Positions 17,415 through 27,130 of a stretch of 50,263 nt of DNA are shown in pieces. The stretch comes from Sedimentisphaerales bacterium (GTDB lineage: Bacteria; Planctomycetota; Phycisphaerae; Sedimentisphaerales; Anaerohalosphaeraceae). A model generated the notes under the pieces. The model was not told the DNA's origin. It saw nothing but the letters and a program-made list of their open reading frames with translations, and did not search any database. Each line of letters begins with the position of its first letter. Position 1 is the first letter of the stretch. The position numbers were made by a program, and so were the translations under genes. The stretch is from positions 1 through 50,263 of the forward strand of contig JAFGPC010000161.1 of assembly GCA_016926155.1 (NCBI GenBank). The letters run 5' to 3'.

Positions 17415-18530
17415 TCAATGAGCCATGACACTGGAGATTCGGAAAACAGGAAGCAACAAGGCCATAGCGATCGTTCCGATCACGGCTCCCATAATTAAAA
17501 TCATTAACGGTTCGATCAGAGATGTCGCTGTCCGTATGGAATTCTGGAGCTTTTTTTCATAAAAAATGGATACCTTATCGCAAACTCGACCTATTTGACC
17601 GCTTTTTTCTCCGGCTTTGAGCATCTGAATAATACTAGGAGCAACCATATCACTATTGGGAGCTAATACGATAGCATCGGAAAACTGATATCCATCTCTA
17701 ATTCGGGCGTCCGTCTCTGCCCATAAGGATCGGAAATAGTAATTATCACAGGATGTCCTCATCACACTCAGGGCTTCCAACAGGCTGACTCCGGTATTCA
17801 CCATTGTAGCCATAATACGCATACTTCGTGTTAAAACGGCATCTACGAACATGGTTCCCACAATCGGAGCATGTACTTTCAACCAGTCCAGGGTTTTTTG
17901 GCCACTAATCGTTCGTCTCCAAAAATGCAGTCCGATTGCGCCAACAGCCAGTACGGTTGACAGAACCGCCATGGTTTCTACATCTCCCAGAAAACTACTG
18001 CAATTAACCAGAAATTGGGTGATTTTCGGTAACGCAGCACCTCTTGCCTCGTAAATCTTGCTGAACCGCGGTAGTACAAAAAACATCAGCGATCCAGTCG
18101 CTGCCACAGCCATAAGAAGAATGACTACCGGATAGATCATTGCTCCCTTGATCTCTTTTCGGGTTTCAGCATCAGCATTCAGGTAGTTAGCCAGCGTTTC
18201 CAACATTTGTGCCATAGTACCCGATGCTTCCGAGGCACGAACCATACTTATAAACATCGCATTAAAAATACGGGGATATCGAGTCAAAGCCTCAGAAAAA
18301 CTATCTCCAGCTTTGATTCGTGCCGCAATATCAAGAATGACAGCACGAAATACACCTGGACGATCCTGATCGGCAATGGCTTCCAAGGCATCACTTAATA
18401 CGACACCACTATCCAACATGACCGAAAGCTGTGTAGTAAATAGAATCAGGTCAGATTGTTTGACACGTATATACGACACTTCATGTGCCTTGGTATATGA
18501 TTCCATTTGTGACATGACTGCCAAATCCAT
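17415..18530 (-). CDS. gspF: type II secretion/type IV pilus inner-membrane platform protein (GspF/PilC)
   Basis: Polytopic platform protein on which the ATPase acts to move pilin subunits. It has two GspF domains: the first starts near LILFTTQLSVMLDSGVVLSD, the second near TRSMRIMATMVNTGVSLLEA, with three strongly hydrophobic stretches, the last at the C-terminus. At 371 residues it is slightly shorter than typical (about 400), the N-terminal extension being reduced. Its ATG overlaps the gspE stop by one base (TAATG). It is the last gene of the locus. Confidence 0.95.
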   Translation of the reverse strand: MDLAVMSQMESYTKAHEVSYIRVKQSDLILFTTQLSVMLDSGVVLSDALEAIADQDRPGVFRAVILDIAARIKAGDSFSEALTRYPRIFNAMFISMVRASEASGTMAQMLETLANYLNADAETRKEIKGAMIYPVVILLMAVAATGSLMFFVLPRFSKIYEARGAALPKITQFLVNCSSFLGDVETMAVLSTVLAVGAIGLHFWRRTISGQKTLDWLKVHAPIVGTMFVDAVLTRSMRIMATMVNTGVSLLEALSVMRTSCDNYYFRSLWAETDARIRDGYQFSDAIVLAPNSDMVAPSIIQMLKAGEKSGQIGRVCDKVSIFYEKKLQNSIRTATSLIEPLMILIMGAVIGTIAMALLLPVFRISSVMAH

Positions 18531-20257
18531 TATACTACCTGATCACAAACATTGGTAACACGCAGGATTTCATCCACTGTTGTAATCCCGGCTTTGACTT
18601 TCTCGATTCCGTCTACATGTAATGGTTTCATACCGTTTTCGATAACGGACATTCGAAGCGCCTTCAAGGCAATACCTTGCGTTATCATGTCCAATATATC
18701 ATCATTCGGTACAAATAATTCATGGATTGCAATTCGTCCCAAATATCCTGTATTACGACATTTACGACATCCGACACCTCGGTAGAAAGTAGGCGTATTG
18801 CCCGACCAACGCTCTACGGCTCGGTGAATACTTGACTGAGGCTCGTACTGCTCCTTACAATTCGGGCAAATTTTTCGAACCAGTCGCTGGGCTAATACGG
18901 CGATTAAAGAAGCGCTAACCAGATAAGGCGCCACTCCCAGGTCGACCAGACGCGTCACAGCTCCCGGGGCATCGTTGGTATGGAGAGTCGATAAAACAAG
19001 ATGACCAGTCAATGCTGCCTGAACCGCGATATTTGCCGTGGCAGCATCACGGATTTCTCCCACCATGATAATATCCGGGTCCTGTCGCAAAAGACTTCGT
19101 AGGGCAGTCGAAAAGGCAAATCCAGCCGCATCATTAACCTGGAACTGGTTGATGGCGGCCATGTTGCATTCGATCGGATCCTCAACAGTACAAATGTTTA
19201 CCTCATCGCTGTTTAATTCAGCTAACGCTCCATATAGGGTGGTATTTTTACCCGATCCGGTTGGCCCGGTCACCAGGACAATCCCATGGGAAGAATTGAT
19301 GACCTGTTTGAAAGCCTGGAGGTTTTCATAACTGAATCCCAATGATTCCAGGTTTGTCAGTATCTTACGGGCATCAATGACACGAATGACGACCTTTTCG
19401 CCAAAGCTGCCCGGCATGGTGGAAACACGCAAGTCAATCGGTCGTCCTTCCATCAAGACGTGAATACTTCCATCCTGGGGCAGTCGGCGCTGGGCAATAT
19501 CGAGTTCGGCCATAATCTTCACACGCGACACAATTGCCGAATGCATTTGATACGGTGGGCTCATCTTTTCATATAACCGACCATCGACTCGATATCGAAC
19601 ACGTAATTTACGGTCATCCGGTTCGATATGAATATCACTGGCATTCTCATGTACCGCCGTATATAAGAGATAATTGACAAGCTTCACCACGGGTGACTGG
19701 CCGGCTACTTCTTCCAGATCGCCGATATCCTCGACAATCCGCTCAATCATGGCAAAATCTTCCAGCGCCACGTCATCGATGATATCGTCAATGACAAAAA
19801 CATTGGCGGCCGGCATATAGGTCTGAAGCGTAGCCTTGATGTCCTTGACGGTGGCGCAAACTATCTGCGGCTTACAATTACTGAGCCGTTCGATTTCCTC
19901 GATCAAGAATACATTCGACGGTTCGCTTACAGCGACCGTTAAAGTATCATAGACCTTGAAAAGAGGTAAGACCACATGCTCTTCCAGAAAATCTCGTGGC
20001 AGGATTTCCACCACAGCAGGATCGCAAATCTTGGGAGATATCTGGGCGTATGGAACTTCGTACGCCTCCGCCAGCGCAGAAGCAATCTGGTTTTCGGAGC
20101 AATAGCCCAGTTCAACCAGAAGCTCTCCTAACAGCTTGTGATGCCCGCCTTCCTTCTGGGCTTCCAAAGCGCGGTCGATCTGCTCGGTGGTCACAATCCC
20201 CCGCCCCAGCAGGACCTGCCCAAGCTGTAAACGTTTTTCGGTTAAAACTTCACCCAT
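18530..20257 (-). CDS. gspE: type II secretion/type IV pilus assembly ATPase (GspE/PilB)
   Basis: Hexameric cytoplasmic motor of 575 residues. An MshE N-terminal type domain spans about 1-145 and the ATPase about 185-560. The Asp box (TVEDPIE, 358-364), Walker B (DPDIIMVGEIRD, 393-404) and His box (TGHLVLSTLHT, 417-427) are intact, and the four zinc cysteines are Cys464, Cys467, Cys497 and Cys500. The Walker A reads GPTGSGKN (331-338), with Asn338 where Ser or Thr normally binds magnesium; the codon is AAT. Whether this is normal in the lineage or lowers activity is open. It follows the STAS gene by 21 bases. Confidence 0.95.
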   Translation of the reverse strand: MGEVLTEKRLQLGQVLLGRGIVTTEQIDRALEAQKEGGHHKLLGELLVELGYCSENQIASALAEAYEVPYAQISPKICDPAVVEILPRDFLEEHVVLPLFKVYDTLTVAVSEPSNVFLIEEIERLSNCKPQIVCATVKDIKATLQTYMPAANVFVIDDIIDDVALEDFAMIERIVEDIGDLEEVAGQSPVVKLVNYLLYTAVHENASDIHIEPDDRKLRVRYRVDGRLYEKMSPPYQMHSAIVSRVKIMAELDIAQRRLPQDGSIHVLMEGRPIDLRVSTMPGSFGEKVVIRVIDARKILTNLESLGFSYENLQAFKQVINSSHGIVLVTGPTGSGKNTTLYGALAELNSDEVNICTVEDPIECNMAAINQFQVNDAAGFAFSTALRSLLRQDPDIIMVGEIRDAATANIAVQAALTGHLVLSTLHTNDAPGAVTRLVDLGVAPYLVSASLIAVLAQRLVRKICPNCKEQYEPQSSIHRAVERWSGNTPTFYRGVGCRKCRNTGYLGRIAIHELFVPNDDILDMITQGIALKALRMSVIENGMKPLHVDGIEKVKAGITTVDEILRVTNVCDQVV

Positions 20258-20278
20258 GATTTCCGTAGAATAAGCTCG

Positions 20279-20614
20279 TTACACAATACTTTTTACCGCC
20301 TCGGACAATTCATCGTATGCATCAAACTGCTGTGACAATCGTGTAATATGCATAATTGTCGAGCAGTTTTCATCCACTCCGGCCAATTTGAGCTGACGGT
20401 TGTTTTCGTTACAATAATCTCGTAACCACAACAAATGTTCCAGACAGATGCTGTCGACAAAAATTACAGCCGACAAATCAAGTACAATTCCTTTGGCCCC
20501 GCTGGCGACGACACTGGTGACTGTATCCTGGAAGGCCTTCGCACTCTCCGCCGTGAATTCGCCCTGCAGCTCTACGACCGTCACATCATTGTAATTTTGC
20601 GTTTCGATCTTCAT
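20279..20614 (-). CDS. single STAS-domain protein (anti-sigma factor antagonist-like)
   Basis: A 111-residue stand-alone STAS domain. The characteristic loop DSICLEHL keeps the serine that kinases phosphorylate in SpoIIAA-type antagonists (usual form DSSGL). Such proteins act in partner-switching with an anti-sigma kinase and a phosphatase, neither of which is in the window. It lies 25 bases after the HD-GYP gene and 21 before gspE, inside the pilus/secretion operon, so it probably relays a signal to the machine or its expression. The IDs of its partners cannot be read from here. Confidence 0.88.
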   Translation of the reverse strand: MKIETQNYNDVTVVELQGEFTAESAKAFQDTVTSVVASGAKGIVLDLSAVIFVDSICLEHLLWLRDYCNENNRQLKLAGVDENCSTIMHITRLSQQFDAYDELSEAVKSIV

Positions 20615-20638
20615 GGTTATTGCCTTTACCGCCTTCTG

Positions 20639-22210
20639 CTAACGAATCAATGTACCAACGGCAACAGCACCATATTCACTAAAATTGCTGTAATCCCAGC
20701 TTTCAATGAATCCATCCTGGATAATGCTCCATAGTTTTCTGACATCACTTTCCAGGAAAATCCGTCCAATCTGCTCATCAAACTGCGTGCCAAGTCCTTT
20801 TTCGATTTCGGTCAGGGCTCGTTTGATACTCATCGCATCGCGATAAACCCGTTTTGAGGTCATTGCGTCAAAAGAATCGGCCAGGCTGAGAATCTTTCCT
20901 ATCATTGGAATCTGATCTCCCGTTAATCCTTCGGGGTAACCTTTACCATCGACACGTTCATGATGGTAGAGCACGCCGGGCACAATATCCTTCATTTGTT
21001 TGATGTCAGCCAGGATGGAAGCGCCGATTCGGGGATGCGCCTTGATCCGATTGCGTTCTTCTTCCGTTAAAGCGCCTTTTTTACATAATACTGCCTCGCC
21101 TACACCAATTTTTCCGATATCATGCAGCAAACCGGCCAGATAAATATGATGGATCTGGTCTTCCCGGATCGGCATGGTTTCCGCCAGTCGTTCGGCAATC
21201 CATCGAGAGATAAACGCCACTCGTTCCGAATGGCCACGTGTGTATCGGTCTTTGGCGTCAATGCTGTTTGTCAGGGCTTTTAGCGAGCCGATGAACAATT
21301 CCTTTAGATCGCCGAAAAGGCGGCCGTTCTCGATAAAAACGGTGCACTGGTTAGCGACACAATTAAACAGCTTTACGTCAATACTGTCAAAGTCGGGCTT
21401 ATTCAGGATGTTGGTGGCGACCATCATTCCGATCATTCTTTCGTTGCCCTGCATGGGCACAGCGATAATATTGCGAATGCTTTTGGGCCATTCGTATGTA
21501 AAAGGCGGATCGACTTCACTGTCGAGCAAGGCCTCTTTCCCCTGGCGCAATTCGGCCAGTAGATTCTGCTGCAACAGGTCAACCGTCACTTGGTCAATGG
21601 CAACCAGACCCGCACCGGCCGTCAGGACGAACCGCTCAATCCCATCGATCTTCTTTTCCAGAAATATAGCTATTCCCTCTACATCCACAAGCTGGGTGAC
21701 CTGATCGACAGCCATTTGCAGATAATTGGCGTTGGACTGCGTAACCTTCATGTGCGTGCTCATATTGTAGACGAGCATCAATTCTTCATAGGTCAACGCC
21801 AGCTCAGAGCTGAATTTCTCGATCTGTGCGGTTGTTTTTAAGACCTCCGTATAGTTTTCCGCAAAGAGCGCAAGGATTTCCCGTACATAATTTTCAGGAC
21901 AATTAGGATTCTCCGAAGATCCTACTTCGGCCACCAGAACCGCATGGCTCTGCTCTTGATTGCCCAATCCCAGTGCAAGTAGGTTTTCAAAGCGAGATAT
22001 CGTACCGGGATGATCTGAGCAGACCCGACCGGCTAGACTGGCCAGAACATCTCCAGGCGTTTCCAGCATTCCCAAAGGTGGATCGATCAAACATCGACCG
22101 TTTCCATTCAATACGGCTGAAGGCACCCCCAGTTCGTTCAACCGGCGGAGAAATTTGCGCAGCCGATCTGTCTCCATCGTTGTCAGCGTTATCTCTGTCG
22201 TCCGGCCCAT
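20639..22210 (-). CDS. GAF/HD-GYP domain protein (putative c-di-GMP phosphodiesterase)
   Basis: A 523-residue cytoplasmic protein. An N-terminal region (1-130) of unknown fold is followed by a GAF domain (about 160-300) and an HD-GYP domain (about 305-500). The metal motif is complete: HD at 363-364 (LLHDIGKIG) and HHExxDGxGYP at 416-426. HD-GYP proteins hydrolyse cyclic di-GMP to pGpG or GMP. Cyclic di-GMP commonly controls pilus motors, which fits its position between the receiver and the STAS/gspE genes. The GAF domain could sense a ligand or redox state. Confidence 0.93.
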   Translation of the reverse strand: MGRTTEITLTTMETDRLRKFLRRLNELGVPSAVLNGNGRCLIDPPLGMLETPGDVLASLAGRVCSDHPGTISRFENLLALGLGNQEQSHAVLVAEVGSSENPNCPENYVREILALFAENYTEVLKTTAQIEKFSSELALTYEELMLVYNMSTHMKVTQSNANYLQMAVDQVTQLVDVEGIAIFLEKKIDGIERFVLTAGAGLVAIDQVTVDLLQQNLLAELRQGKEALLDSEVDPPFTYEWPKSIRNIIAVPMQGNERMIGMMVATNILNKPDFDSIDVKLFNCVANQCTVFIENGRLFGDLKELFIGSLKALTNSIDAKDRYTRGHSERVAFISRWIAERLAETMPIREDQIHHIYLAGLLHDIGKIGVGEAVLCKKGALTEEERNRIKAHPRIGASILADIKQMKDIVPGVLYHHERVDGKGYPEGLTGDQIPMIGKILSLADSFDAMTSKRVYRDAMSIKRALTEIEKGLGTQFDEQIGRIFLESDVRKLWSIIQDGFIESWDYSNFSEYGAVAVGTLIR

Positions 22211-22231
22211 ATTTCCCCACTCTCCTAGCAG

Positions 22232-22615
22232 TTATGCGGCGGCACTATGACCAATGACTTCCTCGATACACTGCAGGACTTCGCGAGGACTGAAAGGTTT
22301 ACTCAAACAGGCTGCAATTTTCAGGCTTTCCCGCTGCTGATCGTCAATCGCAAAACCACGAGCTGTGAGCATCACGACAGGAATTTCGGCCGTCTCACTT
22401 TTTTTGCGAAGATTCTCCACCAGTTCCAAGCCAGTCATCACCGGCATCTGATAGTCGGAGATAATCACATCCGGCCTTTCTTTCCCGGCCAAATCCAGCG
22501 CTTCGGCGCCGTTTTCGGCGGTATAAACCTGATAGCCGTTATTACGCAATTTGATCGCCACAACCTGCACGATATGGATTTCGTCATCTACGACTAATAT
22601 TTTCTTGTCCGCCAT
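22232..22615 (-). CDS. single-domain response regulator (CheY-like)
   Basis: A 127-residue receiver domain with no output domain. All switch residues are present: Asp10/Asp11, phospho-acceptor Asp54 (IISDYQMP), Thr84 and Lys106 (LSKPF). It follows the histidine kinase gene by 14 bases, so that kinase is the probable phosphodonor. The targets are probably the HD-GYP protein or the motor next door. A clear GAGGAG site precedes the ATG. Confidence 0.94.
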   Translation of the reverse strand: MADKKILVVDDEIHIVQVVAIKLRNNGYQVYTAENGAEALDLAGKERPDVIISDYQMPVMTGLELVENLRKKSETAEIPVVMLTARGFAIDDQQRESLKIAACLSKPFSPREVLQCIEEVIGHSAAA

Positions 22616-22629
22616 TATTGTCTCCTCGT

Positions 22630-24084
22630 CTAAGCCTTTGTCGTTACAGGCTGACCGGCTGCCATGGGGATTTCAAAACCGAAAGTGCTCCCCTTGCCCA
22701 CTTCGCTTGAAACAAATACCCGTCCGCCATGTACTTTCTCGACGATTTGTTTGACCAGGTTAAGTCCAAGGCCGGTCCCTTTGGCTACTTTTTTGTTTTC
22801 TTCGACACGATAAAATTTGTCGAATACATGATCCACCGCTTCCGGAGGGATGCCTACGCCGGTGTCGGTGACGCTGATTCGAATGATCCCGTCGGCCTCA
22901 TTGACCTGGGAATCAATCGAGATCGAACCGCCCTGCCGGGTATATTTAACCGCGTTGCTAAGTAGATTAATGATAACCTGGCTAATCATGTCCTTATCGG
23001 CATATACCTGGTCATACAGGATGGCGGGCGGATTGTGGACGGTAATATTCTTTTCCTGGGCATAGCTGGTAATCATCTCAACGGCATCACGCACCAGCAG
23101 CGCCATACTCAGGTTCTGTTTGTCCACTTTAATCAAGCCGGATTCGATTCGAGAAATATTTAAAATATCCTCGATAAGTCGATTGAGTCGCTGGGCCTGG
23201 CTTTGAATTACCGTACAAAACTGACGGATGGCTTCCTCGTCCTGCGCCTCTCCGTCAACCAGCATTTCCGCATAGGCGTTGATACTGGCCAGCGGCGTTT
23301 TCAGCTCATGGCTGACATGACTGACAAAATCATTTTTCATCTGCGAGACTTCTTTCTCTCGCGTGATATCATGCAGAACGGCAACGACGCCCGATATCTC
23401 CTGTTGTTCGTCACGAATACAGGAAAGGATACAATCATAAATGTGTTTCTCATCTTCTTTTTCGATGGTCAACTCGTGTTTGAGATGGGGCAGCTTGCTC
23501 TGGCGAATATGACTCATCATAGCCACGAATTCATGGTGGTTGATAACTTCGCTGATGGGCCGGGAAGGAGCAGTTTGGGCCGAAAAACGAAAGACTTGTT
23601 CGGCGGCAGAATTAGCCAGGACAATTCGATCAAAACTATCGACCACAACCACGGCATCTCGAATGGTATGAATGATCTGCTCAATGCTGTGCTTTTGTTT
23701 TTGAACAAGCTGAAATTTCAAACTTATATCGTTTTGTCGTTCCGTTGATTCCTCTATTTTGCCTTGGGAATTCCGCATGGTCTCAGTACACTGTTTGGCC
23801 AGAATGGAAGCCGGACTTGAATCACGGGCAATACTGAGTCCGGGTTGTCCCTTGCCCAGATTTTCACTCAACCTTTCCAGGTTGCGTAAAATCCGGATCC
23901 ACCCAATCGCCGACCAGAGCAGGGCCGCAATCCCCAGCAGCCCGACTAGGATCGGTACATAGCCTGGCATGGTGGTCATAGGGAAAATGGTGCACAATCC
24001 GAACGAAAGAAATAGGACCACATAGCAGGTGATATGCACAAAACGGTATCGCCGAAACGCCAAACTGTAGTTCTTAGTGTTCAA
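22630..24084 (-). CDS. membrane sensor histidine kinase with PAS domain
   Basis: A 484-residue kinase. Two hydrophobic segments (about 15-35 and 42-63) are joined by a very short loop, so it has almost no periplasmic sensor. A PAS domain (about 133-245) follows, then HisKA with His259 (VSHELKTP) and an HATPase domain with N box (NLLSNAVKYT), G1 (DTGVGIP) and G2 (GTGLGL) motifs. Sensing is probably in the membrane or PAS domain. The start is TTG with AGGGA 8 bases upstream, overlapping the TPR gene stop (TTGA). The cognate receiver is the next gene. Confidence 0.93.
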   Translation of the reverse strand: MNTKNYSLAFRRYRFVHITCYVVLFLSFGLCTIFPMTTMPGYVPILVGLLGIAALLWSAIGWIRILRNLERLSENLGKGQPGLSIARDSSPASILAKQCTETMRNSQGKIEESTERQNDISLKFQLVQKQKHSIEQIIHTIRDAVVVVDSFDRIVLANSAAEQVFRFSAQTAPSRPISEVINHHEFVAMMSHIRQSKLPHLKHELTIEKEDEKHIYDCILSCIRDEQQEISGVVAVLHDITREKEVSQMKNDFVSHVSHELKTPLASINAYAEMLVDGEAQDEEAIRQFCTVIQSQAQRLNRLIEDILNISRIESGLIKVDKQNLSMALLVRDAVEMITSYAQEKNITVHNPPAILYDQVYADKDMISQVIINLLSNAVKYTRQGGSISIDSQVNEADGIIRISVTDTGVGIPPEAVDHVFDKFYRVEENKKVAKGTGLGLNLVKQIVEKVHGGRVFVSSEVGKGSTFGFEIPMAAGQPVTTKA

Positions 24085-25274
24085 TTCATCGATCCCTGAT
24101 TGCCGACCAACATGGAAACCAACTTGCTGTTGGGAGTGAGCTTAGCTGCTTGTTCGTAGGCTTTTTGTGCCTGCGTCAACTGACCGATCTGCTGATAGCT
24201 GCGCCCCATCATCAGCCAGGCAAAACCGCCAAGTTTTGCGCTGGAAGTAATGGAACGAAACGTGTTAATCGCGCCAACATAATCGGCATTCAGATATTGT
24301 GCACACCCCTTAAGAGCGATGGCGTCCTCCCAGTTGGGATGAAGAGTCAACGCTCGTTGTGCGCACGACTGGGCACGCTCCGGTTCATTGCTGCCCAATG
24401 CCGCCCTTCCCATCTGCAACCAGAGCTGAGCATCGTCGCGATACTCAACACTGAGATCATTATAGAGACCGACCGCCTTACCATATTGCCCGGCATTCAT
24501 GTTGCACATGGCAAGGATTTGCTGATGAGCCGTCTTGCGAGCACCGGAAGAGTTTCCGACCAGTCTTTCAAACATCTGAGCCGCCTCCGGCCAGCGATCC
24601 TGTGCTATATAACAATAGCCGAGCGATTCCACGACCTCCATGTTATTTTCGTCCAGAACCAGAGCCTGGCGATATTCCGCAGTGGCGCCGGTCATGTCTC
24701 CTATACGATGCTTGATGTCGGCCACAGCAATACGCAAGCGTACTTCACTGGGAAGCATCTGTATTTTGGCACGTAACACAGACAGGGCTAGATCATAGTC
24801 GCCCTGTAACGTATGACTTTCCGCTATCGCCAGTACATATTCTGTATTAAGAGGTTCCAGTTCGAGAGCCTTGTTGTAACACTCGATTGCCCGCATGGAT
24901 TGCTTTTCCTCTTGCGCAATGGAACCCAGATACGCCCATGCCTTGTGCAGTTCCTGATCCGTTTCGAGGGCGTTTTCAAAACATATCTTTGCTTCGCCTG
25001 TACGCCCCTGAGTCATCTGGATTTCACCCATCAACAGGTTGGCCTGTGAATTGGTCGGATCGGCGATCAGACAGTTGTCCAGAATTTTTCGGGCGTCTTC
25101 TATACGGCCTTCTTCAAAATAGTCTCTGGCCAGAGGAACTTTAGCCTTGGCGGTAGCACGTTCATAGCGCAATCGCGCCTGTTCCTTCCGCTTTTGATAG
25201 CTTTCACATCCTACCGTTGCTACAATCATCCACAACGCCACTGTTGTTATTATAATTCGTCGTGCTCTATCCAT
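24081..25274 (-). CDS. TPR-repeat protein, putative lipoprotein (PilF/PilW-like role)
   Basis: I start at 25274 (397 residues), where GAGGAAG precedes the ATG; the longer frame crosses the hairpin at 25310-25341. A signal segment ends in TVGC, so lipid attachment is plausible though the -3 position is unusual. About nine tetratricopeptide repeats follow, for example AWAYLGSIAQEEKQSMRAIE and EVVESLGYCYIAQDRWPEAA. Downstream of a secretin gene, a TPR lipoprotein is likely to be a pilotin-like assembly factor; this is inferred from context. It overlaps the kinase gene by four bases. Confidence 0.82.
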   Translation of the reverse strand: MDRARRIIITTVALWMIVATVGCESYQKRKEQARLRYERATAKAKVPLARDYFEEGRIEDARKILDNCLIADPTNSQANLLMGEIQMTQGRTGEAKICFENALETDQELHKAWAYLGSIAQEEKQSMRAIECYNKALELEPLNTEYVLAIAESHTLQGDYDLALSVLRAKIQMLPSEVRLRIAVADIKHRIGDMTGATAEYRQALVLDENNMEVVESLGYCYIAQDRWPEAAQMFERLVGNSSGARKTAHQQILAMCNMNAGQYGKAVGLYNDLSVEYRDDAQLWLQMGRAALGSNEPERAQSCAQRALTLHPNWEDAIALKGCAQYLNADYVGAINTFRSITSSAKLGGFAWLMMGRSYQQIGQLTQAQKAYEQAAKLTPNSKLVSMLVGNQGSMN

Positions 25275-25309
25275 GATCACTTCCTCGTTCCATAACCTGT
25301 GCAATTTAG

Positions 25310-25341
25310 AACTCCGACCGGGTTCAAGCCCGGTCGGAGTT
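25310..25341 (-). terminator. strong intercistronic hairpin after the secretin gene
   Basis: A perfect 13-bp stem, AACTCCGACCGGG with CCCGGTCGGAGTT, encloses a 6-base loop. It lies 16 bases after the secretin stop and 35 before the TPR gene start. No U-tract follows on the minus strand, so it may be an attenuator, an mRNA-stability element or a processing site rather than a simple terminator. Confidence 0.6.
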
Positions 25342-25357
25342 GGGATATCCATTTCGC

Positions 25358-27112
25358 TTAAAAGCGATTCCACTTCTTGGTATCTTCCTTCTGGATGGCA
25401 TCAATCATAATCCGCTCGATCACATCATCGCCGGCGCTGCCGCGATATTGGACAATTCGCTCACGGAGACGAATGGCTTCCAGATAAGTAGGTCGCAGAT
25501 GCAGCGCCCAATTCAGTTCTTCCAGGGCGGAGTGACTGTCGCCGTTGCTGAAGAACTCGGCGGCGCGGGCATAACTGTTTTCGGCCATACGAGCTGTCGT
25601 GATCCAGTTCAATCGTTCGTATGTACCCCAGCGTTTGCGCTTGACGTCTTCGGCTCGTAGGTGGCCGTCTACTTCATGAGGCTCATTGATGATATGAGGG
25701 GTCAACAGAACCATAACTTCCTGACGCTTGACAATATCGTCGGTTTTACGGAAGGCTTCACCGATGAAGGGGATGTCTCCCAGGAGAGGCACCTGTGTTC
25801 TGGTATTGTCGATCTGATCCCGGAACATACCGCCAATCACAATTGTTTCCCCATCCCGGACGACGATATTCGTCAATAGTTCGGCGCTGATTTCATCAGG
25901 CACACCTTGTGCATTCAAAGAACCGGTGCTGTCTTTGGGATGGATGTCCATCCGGATGTAACCATCGTTGCCGATGTAAGGACGGAAGGACAGTTTGGTA
26001 CCGGTATCGAGGAACTTGACGGCACCCTGTTGAGTAGCGCCGCCGTCGGTGATGACATCTCCTTCCCGATATCCAAGCTTGGTGCCGATATAGACCTGTC
26101 CCAACTGTTTGTTAATTGCCAGGATCTTTGGATTGGCCAGAATTGTCACATCGGTTAATGTTTCCAATGCCGTAATAAACATGGAAATATCACCGGCAGT
26201 AACTCCAATTTTCAATCCTGTCTGACCGGTCCCGGCAAAGCCGCCGATATCGATGGGACTTCCTGCTTGTCCTCCATTGGCCCAACCGGCGGCAGTGGTC
26301 TTGGTGATACTTGCACCGGCAGCAAAGTTTAAATCAAATCCCATCTCAAAGTCTTCGGTCAGCGTAGCACTGAGGATCGTCGCTTCGATCAGGACCTGTT
26401 GAGGTCGAACATCCAGCGTATTGAGAAGATCTTCGACCTCGATCAGCTTTTCAGGATAATCCCGCACTACAATGGTATCCGTGGTCGCCAGATTGTCGCC
26501 GCCACTGGCATCGGAACTGATCGAATCACCGGTGGGAACACCGGTTTTGGCGGGTGAACTGGTCGCTACCGAACCATCCTGACTGAGGATAGCCGTCACC
26601 ATTTTCTTGGCTTCTTCGGCCGTCAGGTAATACAAATTAAAAAAGCGGTATTCCATCCGGCGTTTGTCGGCCTTAACCTGTTCAAACTCTTCCGGCGTAT
26701 AAACGCGGATGAAGTTTCCCTGGATTTCATACTTATTAGTCCCGATCACGGCCTGCAGGGCTTCTTCAAACGATACATCATACAAATTGGTAACCGTAAC
26801 CATGCCTTCGACGCGCGATGTGGGAACGATATTCTTTTGATACTTCATCGCCAGAAAACGCAATGCATCGTTGATGGTCATATCTTTCTTGAATGTGATC
26901 GTCTGGATCGCCTGCCCCATTGTATCGGTGGTGATCCCCTCGACGGCCGGCTCCGTATCGGAAGCCGTTGCAGCCCGGCCTGCCGTCGCCGCAGGCATAA
27001 CAGGTGGATTGACCTGGCCGATAACCAGCGTGGTAAGACATACCACTCCGGTTAACCAAACCGCCAGGATTTGGGCTACTCTTTTCGTTCGGCTTTTCTT
27101 GCTGTGCACCAT
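25358..27112 (-). CDS. gspD: secretin (GspD/PilQ family)
   Basis: Outer-membrane channel of the type IV pilus/type II secretion machine. I start at 27112 (584 residues), where AAGGAG is 7 bases upstream; the ATG six bases earlier is too close. After a signal peptide (to about residue 33) come N-type domains (about 65-145 and 145-240) and the secretin core (about 240-480), with VRDGETIVIGGMFRDQ and VPLLGDIPFIGEAFR near its end. The last 100 residues form a TPR-like helical extension that is not part of standard secretins. The linker near 170-195 is Ser/Gly/Thr rich. Confidence 0.93.
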   Translation of the reverse strand: MVHSKKSRTKRVAQILAVWLTGVVCLTTLVIGQVNPPVMPAATAGRAATASDTEPAVEGITTDTMGQAIQTITFKKDMTINDALRFLAMKYQKNIVPTSRVEGMVTVTNLYDVSFEEALQAVIGTNKYEIQGNFIRVYTPEEFEQVKADKRRMEYRFFNLYYLTAEEAKKMVTAILSQDGSVATSSPAKTGVPTGDSISSDASGGDNLATTDTIVVRDYPEKLIEVEDLLNTLDVRPQQVLIEATILSATLTEDFEMGFDLNFAAGASITKTTAAGWANGGQAGSPIDIGGFAGTGQTGLKIGVTAGDISMFITALETLTDVTILANPKILAINKQLGQVYIGTKLGYREGDVITDGGATQQGAVKFLDTGTKLSFRPYIGNDGYIRMDIHPKDSTGSLNAQGVPDEISAELLTNIVVRDGETIVIGGMFRDQIDNTRTQVPLLGDIPFIGEAFRKTDDIVKRQEVMVLLTPHIINEPHEVDGHLRAEDVKRKRWGTYERLNWITTARMAENSYARAAEFFSNGDSHSALEELNWALHLRPTYLEAIRLRERIVQYRGSAGDDVIERIMIDAIQKEDTKKWNRF

Positions 27113-27130
27113 GATCATTCTCCTTCTTGG

